DNA of 64,000 nt from Bryum argenteum. Taxonomy: Eukaryota; Streptophyta; Bryopsida; Bryales; Bryaceae. The notes beneath the pieces were generated by a model, which did no database searches, had not been told where the DNA came from, and saw only the letters and a program-made list of their open reading frames with translations. Both the position numbers and the translations under genes were made by a program. Where the stretch lies: the NCBI GenBank assembly GCA_037043015.1, contig CM073325.1:19323001-19387000 (forward strand), written 5' to 3'. Positions 1 to 13,130 of this stretch are shown here, one piece after another; position 1 is the first letter of the stretch; each line of letters opens with the position of its first letter.

Positions 1-1222
1 AGTATTACATCCTTAAATTGTATACAAGAAAGTTCCGCCAAGTAGGTGATGGTATCGTGTGCTGCATCAATAGGAATGATGAGCTGCACTTTATTCATCT
101 CTTCCGACCGAAATAAATCCATTCGCACCATGTTGCTTCTTTTTAGAACTCACTCAGGTCACCGCCTCATTGTAATGTGATAATCTTTCAAAATTGCCAA
201 TGAAAATGACTATCTTATCCTTTGACACACTACTTTGAAAACTTAAAATATTGGAGATTTAAGGCATCTCATGGAACACATAAGTCAAGCATATGAAACC
301 CCCTTAAAGTTAAACTCTTCAGCTTTAAAAACTAACATAAGATATTAATGATGCATGCTAACATCTGTTCTTTAGAACACAGAAAACTCAGCATACTTAA
401 TTCCTACCAACCTTCCTTAGCAACAATTGATTCTCTACAACAATTTTAGTTACTATACATGGTGGATTCAACTTCTAATTGCTTCTTTGAAATTCTATTT
501 TTTCTTATCAAAACCACCTCACAGATTCCTCTCAAATTTATCACTTTGCAACATTGTATCAAAAAAAAATGTTCATTCCAATTCCATGTTGAAATTAGGT
601 TATCTGTTATAAATTCTGCATTACAATTCAACAAAACAAACATAATCACAATAATTAGGGTTTGTATTCATTATATACATTTCTACTTTTGTTTGCTATA
701 CTAAATTCGTGTTTGTGATCTAAAGGGTCAAGTTTGGAGAAAGTAAACAGCTCATTAGAAGGTGGCCTCTCATGTGAAATTGTTAAATCCTTGATAGTCC
801 ATAGATTGCCTCCCAAGAGTATGGTGAAACCTTCTAAAGACGGGCACCAAGATTCTTGCCTTTAAAATAATCTAATCTCTCTTGCATGTACCTTATGTGT
901 ACATGACTAGAGTGCCCGCTTTCAGTTTTCCACTTCTAAAATGTGCATTTTATTATGTGTGTGTTTTAAAATACCAAAAAGTACGGAAAGTTTGTGTTTT
1001 CATTTTCCTTATCCGTGAAGATAGTAACCCACTCATTTCATCACTCCAGATATATAGATTCTATAAACAATCTTCAATTGCACAACAATAGGTGGTTTCA
1101 CCCTATACCTTTTTAAAAAAAAATGTATGCAAAGAAAAAAAAAATTTATGTCTCAAGTGTCAAATCATTCATTTATGGATTATTTAATACTTGATTATCA
1201 ATATAGCCAGTCCTTCTTTTAA
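1..1222. other. AT-rich intergenic DNA, nothing recognised
   Basis: AT-rich sequence with only short chance ORFs. No splice-framed coding stretch, RNA gene or terminal repeat could be supported before the TTAA MITE that begins at 1223. Confidence 0.5.
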
Positions 1223-2151
1223 CCCCTAAAGATCCACGGCCACCAAAGTGGCGGTTTTCTATTTCGGGCAGCCTAGATGAAGGGGTTAAAAATAATATTT
1301 TTTCCTAAATTTTTTATTGTGTGCTCCTTACACCGCAAAGTGCATGTGGTAAAATTTGCAAATCCAATTTCCAATTTTAGAACCTTCATTTAGAAATTGT
1401 AGGTTTGAAGTCCAAAAAGGGCAGTTTAAATTTAGTCTTTTTTTGATTTTTTTTTTGAAAATATGTTCATGAACAAATCACTACTTGAGTTCCAAAGTGA
1501 CCCAAGTCAAAAAGTTTGTCAATTTCACAAGGGCAACCCTCAAAAATTACAAAAACAATCTTCACAATTTCTAGTAATTTCTGAATTAACTCTTACAAAA
1601 TTTGTCAAAATTTAAGGTTTTGGAATTTTCCCAATTTTTTTTATCTCAAATTCCACAAACTCATAAAGGCACCTACTCGCCGTTGGGATCTTTGATTAAG
1701 CCAAATATATTGAATGAAATGCATGTTTTACTATATCGTTGTTTTTAGACCTTCTTTTACAAAATAATTTGCATGAAGGTCACAAAAATGGAATGAGTTT
1801 CCAAAATTTTGCATGAGCTTACCCAACTTGATTACCCATATGAAAAAAAATATGGAAATTATGTTTGGGGTAACAATCTTCAATTTTCTCTTTGCTCCAT
1901 GGAAACAATGTCTCACAAGCAACGCCCGAAAAAACTTTTGCACCAACCTTGAATGTTATGATCTCACAAATGATAAAGATCCGACGATTGAAATTTCACA
2001 TGGTAGTAGTGATAGTAGGTAGGTTTGAGATCTTACGGTTGAAAGTACAAATGAACAATAAATTTTTTGACCATGTCTCAATTCGAACAAGGTGGTAGAA
2101 AATCGCAGTTTTTGGTTTTGGAAGTCCAAAAAACGCTTGGATTTTTAGGGG
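1223..2151 (+). mobile_element. TTAA-flanked MITE, family A copy 1 (929 bp)
   Basis: Both ends are flanked by TTAA (1219-1222 and 2152-2155). The left end starts CCCCTAAAGATCC and the right end is the inverse of CCCCTAAAAATCC, so the terminal inverted repeats match over about 13 bases with one difference. No coding capacity. The body is homologous, in inverted orientation, to the copy at 49062-49993: shared blocks include a stretch ending in GGGCAG near both left ends and a centre mentioning a run of T around 1440. A TTAA target and CCC-starting ends are the hallmark of piggyBac-type transposition, so I infer a non-autonomous piggyBac-like element. The two copies are clearly diverged, so this is not a recent burst. 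Confidence 0.8.
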
Positions 2152-2155
2152 TTAA

Positions 2156-3264
2156 CTTACCACAATGAGGCCTCTAGGTTTGAATTCAAAATCAAATTTT
2201 CTACAAAGAATCATAAGTTAGACCTCTAAAATCATGATTTGCACATTTAGAGGACCCGCATATATAGTAGGTTTGAGCAAGTCAAAACTGAAAAGTTTAA
2301 AGCCCTTAGAATAAACTCCTAAATTGAAGTAGATTGCTCCTTACTCCGTGTCATTCATTGTTTGTCGACATTGCATGTTGAAAAATGCATATTGTATGAG
2401 AACCTAAATTTGATTGAGCATTTTATTTCACAATTATTGAATATTTTCAATTTAAGAGTTACGATCTTGCGCAAGGTAAAATTGATAGAAAAATGAAGCT
2501 CTCAAGAAGAAGAAACCATCACCCAACGCAAAAAGTTACAACTTATTGCATGATGAGTTCCGAATTGTCACATTGTCTACATATATAAAACATAATAAGG
2601 CTGGGCTTTTTACCTTGGGTTGAGACATTTACTAGAGTGAAGATTCACTAGGGTGATAATAAAATATACAAGAAGTATAAAAAACAAAAGAGGTATTGCT
2701 ATTTGAGAGCTTGGATAAATACAATTTAGAGGTTTTGGGGATAATGTATATCAACAAGAATATATTCCAAGTCTTCTTTATATCATGCTTTAACAATAAG
2801 AGAGATCTACATATTTCTTCAATGAAATTTAGAGCTCTTCTATGGAAATAAAAAGTATTCTAAGAATTGAGAAAGTTGGATAAAATATTGAATATCCTTA
2901 ACACCCTTGAATACCCTTCACTAATTCTTGTTTACGTACAAAGGGGGTGGTAAATTGCTAATAGGGCAAGCTTGATTTTTGTGAAAGAGAACTTCAAAAC
3001 ATTGGAGAATTGTTGAAGCTCAATTTACAATATTTATAATCCAATTTATAAATTTGTGTTAATAACATGAGTTAAATATAGAATTTATGACAAAGTCTAA
3101 GCTTGTTATCGAGGATGTCAACTTTCAACATTTGGTATGTTTTATGAGTTAAATTGAAAAGGCCACCATGGGAATCACATTACCACAAAAAGTTGCACAA
3201 AAGTGTGACAACAAAATGAGAAAAATTCCACACCAAGAAAAGACCTCTAAACCTAATACTCACA
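2156..3264. other. AT-rich intergenic DNA, nothing recognised
   Basis: Low-complexity AT-rich DNA between the MITE and the SINE fragment. I see no coding or RNA signal. Confidence 0.45.
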
Positions 3265-3445
3265 AACGGTTTAGGAAGAGTCCTCATTCGACCTATCCTT
3301 AACTGTATGCCCAAAAGTCATCACACCAATGGTGAAATTTTTAACCTCTGAAAGTGAACATTGCTACTTCTTGCTTAGCCATTAGTGCACTAGAAATACC
3401 CTATATGATATCGCACGAAGGACTTTGAGGTACCCAAACAACGGA
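3265..3445 (-). repeat. SINE body fragment
   Basis: On the minus strand this matches the body of the fuller SINE at 34440-34790. Shared words include one around GGTGTGATGAC and the stretch containing GTACCCCAAAG or its variants. The tRNA-like head is missing, so this is a truncated, old copy. Confidence 0.5.
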
Positions 3446-4712
3446 TCCATACCAACTTTTGTGCTCAGAAGAGAAGATCAACCCAAGCTCCCAAACCTTT
3501 GCATTCAAACACATCAAACACAACTAAGAGGACCGAAACAAAACAATCACCTGCCAAATAACACAAGGACAGAAAGTAATCCCATACCTCAAAGCCACGA
3601 ACCTCGAAACACAGTTGATCCAGTGCACGTACAACAACGTAGGATCTCAAAACAGTTGATCAAAAAACTCGACTTCAATGAAAAGTGCCATACAAACATG
3701 CCAATCACACGATTGTCACACAATGTACTAATAACCTGCAACAGCAGCATCTTGCTTTTCTTGCAAGTGAGCTCGTGACACTTACGTTATGTAAGGAGAA
3801 TGCAGGTACGTGTCTGACAATTGAACAGTTGAACTTCGAGAATGCAAACATCCATTAACGGCAGGGAGTGGGCTACGCCAACAGCATGGTTATTGGACAT
3901 GAACATACGTTATGAAACTAACTTCGATCTTCCGACACAAACTGGTAAGAACATAGTTACTATCTACAACGTCCGAGAATCAGATGCACCGATGCTGCTG
4001 TTTTTGTGGTGACTAGGCCACCTATCAAGTTAGATTCTGTACATAAATTATGCTACTCTCACACGAAATCTGCCCACTTTATGAAAACTTATTTACCTAT
4101 CAGCGCCTACTTCCTTGTTCATATATTCATCACCTGGTTCCAGGCACTTGGCACCAAGTACGTAAAATCTCCGTGCATGCCTGCTACCACCTGGCGGTAT
4201 TGCACCCATCCATGCACATTTACATTCCAGCTTAACCCTTCAATCAATCCTGGAGCCGTCGTCAGGCACGGATCCATCTCATGCAAGGAATGTCGAAAGA
4301 TCTAAACCACAGTCAGGTGCTTACTTGTTGGCAGATGTTGAGTTTATTTCTTTCTCTTGTTCATCTGCACGGAGAAACATATATATTGATCATCAAGTAG
4401 GTCGAGCTCACGACACACTCCGGGAGTTTTCAGAAGCAGTCCGCCTAATTTCCTTTTACTTCACGGTGATCATCCGGTAATTCTGATAAACACCCGTGTT
4501 ATATATGGGTGGTACCCACGTGATAAGAATTTTATCCGGCCAAAGCCTAAATATTGAAACTCCATTCGGAAATTCTCAAAATCAACCGGCCAACTCGTAA
4601 CTAAATGGCGGTACTCTCCGTTCATCGGCACACGAAGAATGATGTTCATTGGTCATCAGGTAGGTCGAGCTAGTAGAGATATGAATGAGTGGATGATGCA
4701 TTGATGGCTCAC

Positions 4713-5021
4713 CTTGTCTTCAGCGTGAGTAGGCGCTCTTAGATTTACAATGCCACTGGAGGTGGATTGTGATGACAACGAGGACTCCTGTGTTCTAGGA
4801 GTCGGGGGTTTGCGGCAGAACATGGTGGTGCTTTTCTCCTTCTCCGTAAACCGTCCCACAGACGGCTGCGGTGTCATATGACCACCTTCATGCTGCTCCG
4901 ACTGCTGCTGCGATGAGTCCGCCGCCTTGCGAGGACTACCAAACTGCTTGTAACTGTTTTGGCCTTGCCCATACTCATCATCGTCGTCCTTGTTCACGGA
5001 ATCGTAGCTACCAAACGACAT
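4713..5021 (-). CDS. Possible host gene exon, unknown acidic/Ser-Gln-rich protein
   Basis: An open stretch of exactly 103 codons on the minus strand runs from an ATG at 5021 to a consensus donor (AAG|GTGAGC) at 4713. A good acceptor (TTGTGGCAG) lies seven bases upstream of that ATG, so the ATG would sit just inside an exon. The predicted peptide starts MSFGSYDSV, has an acidic DDDDE run, a Gln/Ser-rich middle and a Ser/Thr-rich tail; it looks disordered and I do not recognise a family. The surrounding 3.4-5.9 kb is GC-richer than its neighbours, which fits genic DNA. I could not find the next exon to the left, so the gene model is incomplete. A chance ORF remains possible. Confidence 0.35.
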
Positions 5022-6620
5022 AGTACCTGCCACAATTTCTACCATCAGGCTCATCAGCAACAAAACCGTAACACCACTCCTTTCAATAACAATCTGATAC
5101 ACTTTATCAGAGCCTTCCTACCCGCTGTCTGAGTGAAACCTGGCAGCCAATTCAACGACTTTCGGCTCCAAGAGCTAGCACTCGTCGGCTAACACATGAT
5201 CACCGAAGCTCCGAGCGGTGGCAAGAATTGAATTGCTGAACAAGAGAATCTCCAAAGCAGGCGGCAGGAAATGAGCAGAAGGTAGAATGATCCGCCTGCT
5301 TGGCCGGCAGAACCCCAAAACCATCACCGCCAGGCATTTGAGCGTGACGTCAGTGGTAGTGTGGCCCATGAGTAACTGAGGCGAGCACTTTCATATCTTG
5401 ATGGGTCCCGTGCCCCAGCTGATCGCCTGTGTGCAGTCCATCTACACAATAAAGTACTCACTTACAAACAGATTGCAGTACTAGCAATAGCAATAGCAAC
5501 AGTTTGCAGAGGTAGATCGCTTCTTCTGTCGGTCTCCAGGCAGGGCGCCGCCTTGAATTGAGAGCAGGGTGGTCTGTGACCGCGGCTCGGTCCGGTCATC
5601 CGAGCTTGTGGATCACCTGCACCGCTTTGCATGGCACTTGGCACACCAATAGACGATAAGATTCCGATTTCGATCCGGCCGTTCGGATTTAGCGTTGTCC
5701 TGCATCAGCTATTTGTGAACTTTCCACTTGTGAGAGGGGCTTGGTGGTCAAACCGGTCATTCGCTACTAGTAGAGCTCTGCAATCATTCTGCTTCCCGTG
5801 CAAAGCTTCCTTCTGTTCTCCTTCGTAGCCGCCCCTTCCACCCCACCTGTCACCACCGTGGACGTTTTGAAGTGCTTGGATCCTTAGCCGCCCCTCCCCA
5901 ACCCCACCTGGAGTCTAGATTTTTGTCATCTTGATCTTTTCAACAACTTTGATGGGTCTTTTCGGATTGCCTTACTTCTATCGTTGCCATGTCATCTGGA
6001 AGACTGGAACGCCCGTTGATCTTTTAAAGATTCTCATCCTAGAGATTGCTTTTTGCTCTTTTGAGGATACCACAGTGCAAAGTGCACAGGAATGTACCAC
6101 ATTATCTTCAAGAATATTTAGCATCTTTCAATATTTTAAGAATACTTTCAACAATGAAAAGTAGGTATGTATGAAAGCAATTGATATCAAAAAAATTGTC
6201 ATGATCAAATAAACTAAAAGTGCGGAAGAAAAATAATAAAAAATAAATTATAAATACATAAATGAGCAATAGAAAACTATGAACTCAAGGCTCCATTTCA
6301 CTAGTAGACTAGTGTCATTGAAGTTGAAACCTCGTCATGTATGTACATCAATGTACATGATTATTTTGTTGTAAAGGGTCAAAATGTACATTTTAAAAAC
6401 AAAACAAGACGTCATTGTTTTCCAAAGGTTTACAACAACTCATGTCGCCGATTAAATTGTAATTTTGTCCTATACTTCAAGCTCTAACTTAACGTACTAA
6501 CAAGGTTTAATGAATCTCTTTGCACTAACAAATATGAACCGTATATGACCAACACTAAAAAATGTCTTACTTAGGTCTACATTAACTTCCTATGCCAAAT
6601 TGCAGAACCTTGTGGTATGA
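5022..6620. other. Mixed intergenic DNA, possible upstream part of the 4.7-5.0 kb gene
   Basis: About 5.1-5.9 kb is moderately GC-rich with short ORFs on both strands but no frame that connects through splice sites. 5.9-6.6 kb is AT-rich. Nothing definite. Confidence 0.3.
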
Positions 6621-6624
6621 AAGG

Positions 6625-6668
6625 GCTTCGAGGTATTCATACAACAAGGTTCACGACCCCCTCCCACT
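6625..6668 (-). repeat. Short SINE body fragment
   Basis: About 45 bases match the SINE body at 34620-34665 (GGGCTT, then a stretch reading ATACAACAAGGT on the plus strand). It is too short to tell insertion ends. Confidence 0.35.
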
Positions 6669-6929
6669 ATTAATCAATCATCAAATGGAAGAGAGACGTG
6701 ACTACTTGTTGTTCAAGAGGTCGGCACTCATAACTCCCAATTTCTTCATGTGTTTGATTGTAGATGGCATGGACCAAAATACGACTATGGTTTCAAAGAC
6801 TTCGTGTGGAGAATGGTATTAATACCTTGCATACATTACAAGCATTTTTAGCAAGGACGTATGGGAGCCGACGGAGGGCATTTGTGTTTACGTTTTGTGC
6901 TTAGCGTATTGGAGAAGACCTAACTCCCA

Positions 6930-7696
6930 AAGGTGTTTGGTATGGATGAGAGGGAATTACAAGCTCTAGATGAATTTTATTGGATACAAAGAGAATGTGT
7001 GGAGAGATTAAGGAATGTTGAGAGGACTCTAGAAGCCATTGGAGAAGTGAAATGGTTGGCCTCATATTGAAAAGAGTTTCCAAATATTAACAAGGATGAT
7101 GAGAAGGTAAAATTATATGGGGTGGATAAGTCGGGAAGAGATTTAAATGTGATCACTAAACCTGGCCGTGACAGCCGCACCACATACGAACTGTTCGTAA
7201 CAAGGACGATTAGACATGATAGACAAAGAAACCGTTGAGAGACTCAAATGGAGAGTGCATCGAAACGGTTATGCTTAAGCCATGCAGGTTAAAAGCATAG
7301 CCTACAAAGCAAGTGAGAGGATCTTTGTCTCTCACGCAACATATTATCAATAACGATCTGTTTAGAGTGTTGATAGTTCCTGAATCATGATGTCCAGTAT
7401 GTTGCGTCTAAAACTGTCCATACTTCGATGAGAACTCATGAGGATCATAGATGAGATGAAAGGATTAATAACTTAAACAAGAGATTTAAATGGACTAGGC
7501 ATTGGAGGCACAAGTGAAATTGCGACTCAAGAGTGTTCTCGGACGTCTCAACTATTTTAAACAATTCATCGTACATCTAGATGAGCTGGTAGAAATTATC
7601 AATGCGATTTATCAAGAATTAATAAAAATTAGAAATAGCGTGACACTTGAAAAGAGAATTATGGGTCGATTGATCCTTCGAAGTATATGCTGTTAA
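6930..7696 (+). pseudogene. Decayed coding traces of unknown origin
   Basis: On the plus strand there are consecutive pieces with protein-like composition. One runs about 6937-7066 (charged, helical, rich in Glu/Arg/Leu), followed after a stop by a Lys/Asp-rich piece to about 7240. A third piece is 7502-7696 (Leu/Ile/Lys-rich, coiled-coil-like). Frames are interrupted repeatedly. I do not recognise the family. It may be the 5' part of the gag-bearing fossil that follows or an unrelated dead gene. Confidence 0.25.
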
Positions 7697-7842
7697 AACA
7701 AATAGTTGTGAATAATAAAGTCGTACAATTATTGAACAAATGGATCCAGTCAGGTCTGCTGCACCCTGCACTGCAAGAAGTGGAAAGGTCATAGTGGGCC
7801 TCGTTTATTCAGTAGCATGTTTAGGCCGTTTTCCAAGCGGCG

Positions 7843-8900
7843 GTGCCTCACATGGTACAACAAGTATCAGAACGCACAATAGCAGCACCCCCGGCTACTA
7901 ATCCCTTGCAAGGATCTTGGGGTGAGGAATCAACTCGAACAAGATCAAAGATAGTAGCACCAGAGAAATTCTCTGGAAAGAAAGGCAATGAAGTGTACAT
8001 ATGGTTTGTCCAATTGAAACTTGTTTTCCGAAGCAAAGCAGGAATGTATTGAAGTGAAGAAGATAAGATCGTTTTTGCGCTTTCTTACATGATAGGAGCT
8101 GCACAGAGTTGAGCAATGCCAATTCTTCAAGCTGTGGTCTCTGGATGAGGGTTGTCCTCACACATTACTGATGTACTATCAAGCTTTTCGAGAGGCAGTC
8201 ATTGCAGTGTATAAAGACATGGATCAAAAAAGTAGTGCTGAGGATCGTCTCAGTAAAATTTGACAAGCTGGATCCATGGCTACCTACATTTTAACCTTCA
8301 ACGAGCATGCATCTCAAGTCAATTGGAATGAACCAACTCTGGTGGCACGTTTTTGAAGTGGACTAAAAGACGAAGTGTTAGATTCGATGACAACATCGAG
8401 GAAAAGAGTTGTAGTTGCGGTAGATAGAGCATCAATCACAACCACAACATCTACTGTAAAAGCTGAAGATCCTTTTCCACAATTCAATTCTAAAATAAAC
8501 ATCACAATTCTGCACTTTGTGGCTCTCACACTGGAACCAATAGAAGTGCAAGTTGGTGTATCGTTCTATGCGGGGAAGGTGCTAGAGTTTGGACGAGGCA
8601 AATAGGCAGCAAAGATGAAGGTTGTGTGGAATCGGCCCATGAGAAAATGAGGAATGCAAGACAAGGAGGATTCTAATAGAGCGAGGAATACGAATTGCAT
8701 GGAAGGATTTAGGAAGCTATCTAGTGAGGCACACCGATAGATTGTGAAAGATGCGGCTATATTTTCATTGGAGAATGCACTGATAAGAACAAGAAGTCGA
8801 CTTGTACATGAGAACGATGTGCAAGTGCTTGGCAAGCTGACAAAGACAAAGATCAAAATCCAGCAGAAGCAGAAACGCATCTGGTGGAATATATTGCACT
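7843..8900 (+). mobile_element. Fossil Ty3/gypsy gag region
   Basis: The first 69 codons include the PEKFSGKKG and W-F-x-Q-L pattern typical of the start of Ty3/gypsy Gag capsid domains. Further along are a stretch resembling the conserved capsid core (alanine/glycine-rich, followed by a tryptophan-type position) and cysteine/histidine spacing like zinc knuckles around 8520 and 8745. The piece is broken many times and no pol or LTR is attached, so it is an old relic. Gag of this kind would bind element RNA and form particles in an intact element. Confidence 0.6.
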
Positions 8901-9364
8901 ATGATTTGAAGAGATGGATAATGAACGTTTGCAGAATGACCTTGATGGATATTAATAGGTTTAGTAGGTCGTATGAGACACATGATACTATAAGTTGTAT
9001 TATGTAGCATAAATAGCTCTATGGTATAGTGCAACGTGTATTATTCGATCAAACGTGCATGAGTGATTTGAATAAGTTTATGTTAAATAAAAAAATGTCC
9101 ATAACTTTGTATCCATTTTGACTACTTTCCTTAATAGATTGGTTTCGAACAAATGGAGTACCGATTGCAATATCTTGAAATGCGTGTGACCAAATATGCT
9201 TGATTAAAGTATGTTGAAACTCCCAAAAATCTCACTTTAACACTTCCTAAATTCTCGGCCTGCAAAACCCAGGAGTACTAAAAGAAGGTCAATTTCTATT
9301 GGACGGACGACAAGTGCATTGTCTATGGTAAAGTCAATGTTATATTCAATGTTCATAGTTGGGT

Positions 9365-9475
9365 GGACTAAGGTGGTGAGCACCATATGCCATCATGGGG
9401 AGTAAAACCCACAACGTCCTCATTGGGGGCCATGAGCCCTAACCACCAAGCCAAGGCTTGTGGTGCCCCTAAGAT
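9365..9475 (-). repeat. tRNA-derived SINE head
   Basis: On the minus strand this carries an A-box-like TGGTTAGGG and, about 35 bases later, a B-box-like GGTTTTACTCC. It is nearly the same as the head of the SINE at 34690-34790. Pol III would start from such a split promoter. The body seen in the 34-kb copy is missing here. Confidence 0.6.
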
Positions 9476-10210
9476 TCTTTGGCATTTTTTATCCGGGAAG
9501 TTTGTTGATTTTGACATGCTTTGATGTAAAATCTATAAATTTTTCTTTGCGTACTACTATGGAAATGTAAGTGTAAGTTCTTCAAGCTACTTATGTAGCA
9601 ATTCATCTCAACTTTTTTCAACGTGTGGTTCATTGGTATTGTATGAGATTATAGTGATTAAAGTTGACGATAGTTGTCATTTACTGCCTCTTTGATTATG
9701 TTTCATGTGACGTAGAAATTGGTGCAAAGTCCATACTTTTGTATCTTTCTTACAATTTTTGTGTGGAATTTTATAAAGTATATAAGTATATAACCATAAT
9801 AAGCTCAATCTTGAGTTCAACTTAGCAACTATACAAGGAAATTAATAGTTCAAACTAGGCCACGTCAATAAAATAATCCAATTTAACATCAAAAAATTTC
9901 TAAAAATTCATGAACAGTTCAGTAAAAAAACCAAATTTCATTCTAAATAATACATAATACACAACAATAAAAAAAAGGGGAAAAGGGAAAAAAATGATAG
10001 ACTCCCAAGATTTTATGGATAGACAAACTTTTGTTTTGTTCTTTTTCCATCAACCTATAGGCAAGTTTTACCATATGATTGAATCTACTAGATCTAGTAG
10101 AAAATACACAAATTTTTAAAACCATGGGTTTTGAAACTCACGTTGCTTCTTACTTGTACGATATTGGAATTGATAATTCTTGATATTATCAAAAAGCTCT
10201 TGGTACCGCA

Positions 10211-10215
<5 letters not shown>
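9476..10215. other. AT-rich intergenic DNA
   Basis: No gene or repeat recognised up to the first (TC)n tract. Confidence 0.45.

Positions 10216-10246
<31 letters not shown>
10216..10246 (+). repeat. (TC)n tract, left edge of the retroelement block
   Basis: About 15 TC units. It marks a sharp change from AT-rich host DNA on the left to a GC-richer block on the right and is the left-hand counterpart of the long TC tract at 19709-20000. Confidence 0.9.
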
Positions 10247-10250
<4 letters not shown>

Positions 10251-11696
10251 AATGGCCTATTCTATACGAATTTGACCATAAATTAGGTGAAAAACGTTCA
10301 TCTCTCATACCTCTGACAACGCTCCACACACAGACCCAACGTGGGGGTGACGCTGCGCCGTGCTAGTCTGTGGGTACCCGCTGTGCCCTTCGGTGTGCTA
10401 CCAATTTCCACAAACGAACATTTTCATAGCTCTAACACTTGAGCTTGATCCCGCTTGGCCACTGGACTCACAGATAAGGCTTAGTCCGATGTCATGGGCT
10501 CTGGATACTCCTCACTGGGATATGCATGCTGATACTGTCGATACCTGGGACTGTTGATACCTGGGACCCGGACCAGTACCCGGCTCTACTTACCCTCAGT
10601 GCCATGATGTTCCGTTACACTGCGCCGCCCATAGTCTGCAGTCTGCACGGGCCACGAAACCCACCGTCTGATCATGATTTTGCCGCATGTACCATAGCAG
10701 CGGATGGCCTTCCAATCTGGGTTTACACCTCCCGCAAGAAGGCTTTTCTGCTCTCTCGACGGTCGAGTTCAGCACTTTTTGGTTTCGCAAGTCTTGCCGA
10801 TCCTGCAGATTCTTGACTGCACCATACGCGCGTGACTCTCGTGACTTCAGCATGTCTGAACTACAGTCGTCTCAGGTGTCTTGATGGACCCGTTCTCACC
10901 CTCGGGAGTTTTGACTAACCTGCTCGTTCTTGCTTTCTGTCAGGCAGGATGCTCAGCTTTTTGTTGAGATACATGCGTGACGGATCTGTCATGATTTTTG
11001 CAGCTTCGTTTTAACTTGCGACTCGGATAACAACGTGGGATCTTTGCTGTAGACACCTCGCACACGCATCTAAACTGACTTCCTGTTTGTTTGAATGCAT
11101 GGGTGCAGGTGAGGCGGATCCCCTCAGCTTAAAGCTTTGCTCATCACTCGTGACTGTTCCTTCTACCATTCAACTCGTTTTATTTCAGCAATCTTTGATT
11201 GTATACCATAGCCTTAGGGTCCAGGATCTGTCACATTCTCTGCTATAAACCTGGTCCTGTTTCTCCAGTATGATAGAGTCACAGACGCTGTACACTCTTA
11301 GCCGTCACGCTTGCTACTAGCACGTCCACTTTACGGTGGCCTTACCATGATTACAGAAAGCCTTGACTGTCTTTATTCTGCCGTTCATTGTACCCGCCCT
11401 CCCTCCCGAACGGGAATGGGCTTTGCTCTACCTGTAAAGCTATTCGGTCCTGTATGCCGAATTTGCCTTTGACTGTCTGGCTTCGGGCGTGCTTTTGACG
11501 TTAGTCTCAAACCCATGAATTACCTTCTCTGGTCCACCTTCTACCGTCTGAACTGTATGCATATTGCGGTAGCGACGAACCTGGTATGACGTCATATCTC
11601 ACGGGTTTTGTGTCGGATTGATACACTTTGTCGTGATGTTAAATGCAAACTTCTCGAATTGAAAGAAATTGCCCAGACTTGGGGTGACAAGACAAG

Positions 11697-11698
<2 letters not shown>
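10247..11698 (+). repeat. Terminal direct repeat copy 0 (diverged, 1.45 kb)
   Basis: Bounded by (TC)n on both sides. Its 3' part is clearly homologous to the repeats at 11787-13888 and 18238-19708: a block at 10999-11160 (from ACTTGCGACTCGGATAAC) matches 13163-13330, and the last 60 bases share the CCCAGACTTGGGGTGAC motif just before the TC tract. The first 700 bases are much less alike. Length agrees with the other two copies once the insertion in copy A is removed. It carries no ORF that I believe in. It sits head-to-tail upstream of copy A, an arrangement known for Penelope-like elements. Confidence 0.75.

Positions 11699-11786
<88 letters not shown>
11699..11786 (+). repeat. (TC)n tract between repeat copies 0 and A
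   Basis: About 44 TC units separate the two tandem repeats. It gives rise to spurious Ser-Leu or Arg-Glu repeat ORFs on the two strands. Confidence 0.95.
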
Positions 11787-11789
<3 letters not shown>

Positions 11790-12509
11790 AATGAGCTTAT
11801 TTTGTCTAAATAAGCAATGATGCGATGGAACACACGAAATTCCTTCCGTTACACTCCACATGAGACACAACACAATCTATAAACCTGAGCAAGCCTGATG
11901 CACGTTACCATCAGAAGTATACCCTACCAGGAATGAGTACATACGGTAACTCACACCGGGGCTGCGCAGGACACACTTTGGTTGGCTCCATATTGCACTT
12001 GTGGAAGCCCGACCTAGGCAGCCAGCTGAACCGCAAGCACCCTGCCGTCACGATGACCGGTTCTCACTTCTAGACACCCTGCTCGCTCGATAACCGGTTT
12101 TCATAGTAGAGGCCAGCTCGTTTATTATCGCCGGCAAAGACTGCATGACGGGGAGGGTGATTATGTTACGAACACCACCTTGTCCACAACCCGTCCGGAC
12201 GCTTGGCGTTAACGCACCATCATGTGCCCGCCCTCAGCAGCCATGCTATCGACTGCCTAACAGAAAGTGCAGTGACACCAGATCAAGAATCCTGTTCTTT
12301 TTCCTGTGACGGCTGGCGCGAGTTCTTGGACGCTACGTTGAAACCGAGTGCTACTGGCTCTTCGTGGACTGGAGCTTCGTCACGGCAGTGCCGATCTCCA
12401 CCATGTCTCAGGTGCTGCAACGGCCGCATTCATGTTTTGAGAGCAGATTCGGACCTCATCGTCCTTGTCTTTGATCATGCAGGTTGCTCAATTAGGGCCG
12501 GAATACTTG

Positions 12510-13130
12510 GGCAATGGTAAGCTTGGGGTATCACTTTTTGGACACACTAATTAGGTTATTATTATTGAAAGCCTCCAAAGTTTGTCTAATTTAGTCATTT
12601 TAATCAAGTAAAAAGACCCTAAAATAGAAAATAAAATATCATGCACCTCACTGAAATCAAAGTATATATGCCTATAGATTTTCTTTTAGATTTTTTATTT
12701 TTTTTGGATCCATTCATAGATGAGGGAAAAAGTGTTGAATTTGGGGATTTGCAGGCATTATAGTGCACAATGAATTAATTTTTTTATTATTAAATAAATT
12801 ATTTTGTATTCTATACAAGAAGATGTAGGTCATATTCAAAAATTATATTAAAATGAAAATGGTTGATATTCCATTTGCTTGATTCTATGGATTTTAGGTT
12901 ATTGGGACATGACTTACTTTTTCAACTAAAAAATCAAATAAAATTACTTCAAAATATATTTTTTAATTTTTAATTTTTTTTCTTGATACATTATAAGTAT
13001 AGACAATGTAAACCACATCTAATGAAGTCTTATTGTATTACAGTTTAAAAATAGATATGTTTGTCACACCAGCATAGAGTACAATTGTTCATGGGACAAC
13101 CTTTTTGGGTACCCCAACCAGACCATCACT
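12510..13130. mobile_element. 621-bp AT-rich MITE inside repeat copy A
   Basis: Comparing copies A and B shows a clean extra 621 bases flanked by a duplicated TACTTG (12504-12509 and 13131-13136). The ends form imperfect inverted repeats: the left GGCAATGGTAAGCTTGGGGT pairs with the inverse of the right end over a core around ATGGT and TTGGGGTA. There is no ORF. The insert is much more AT-rich than the repeat around it. The family is uncertain; the six-base target duplication does not settle hAT versus MULE-like. Confidence 0.8.

Noticed and set aside
11592-11873. ORFs encoding Arg-Glu or Ser-Leu repeats over the TC tracts (also 19545-20049)
   Set aside because: They are the direct translation of (TC)n and end in flanking repeat DNA; no gene.
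12203-12520. 105-108 codon ORF shared by the two terminal repeats (also 18657-18983)
   Set aside because: Its sharing is explained by duplication of the repeat; composition is Ser/Cys-rich without domain motifs.
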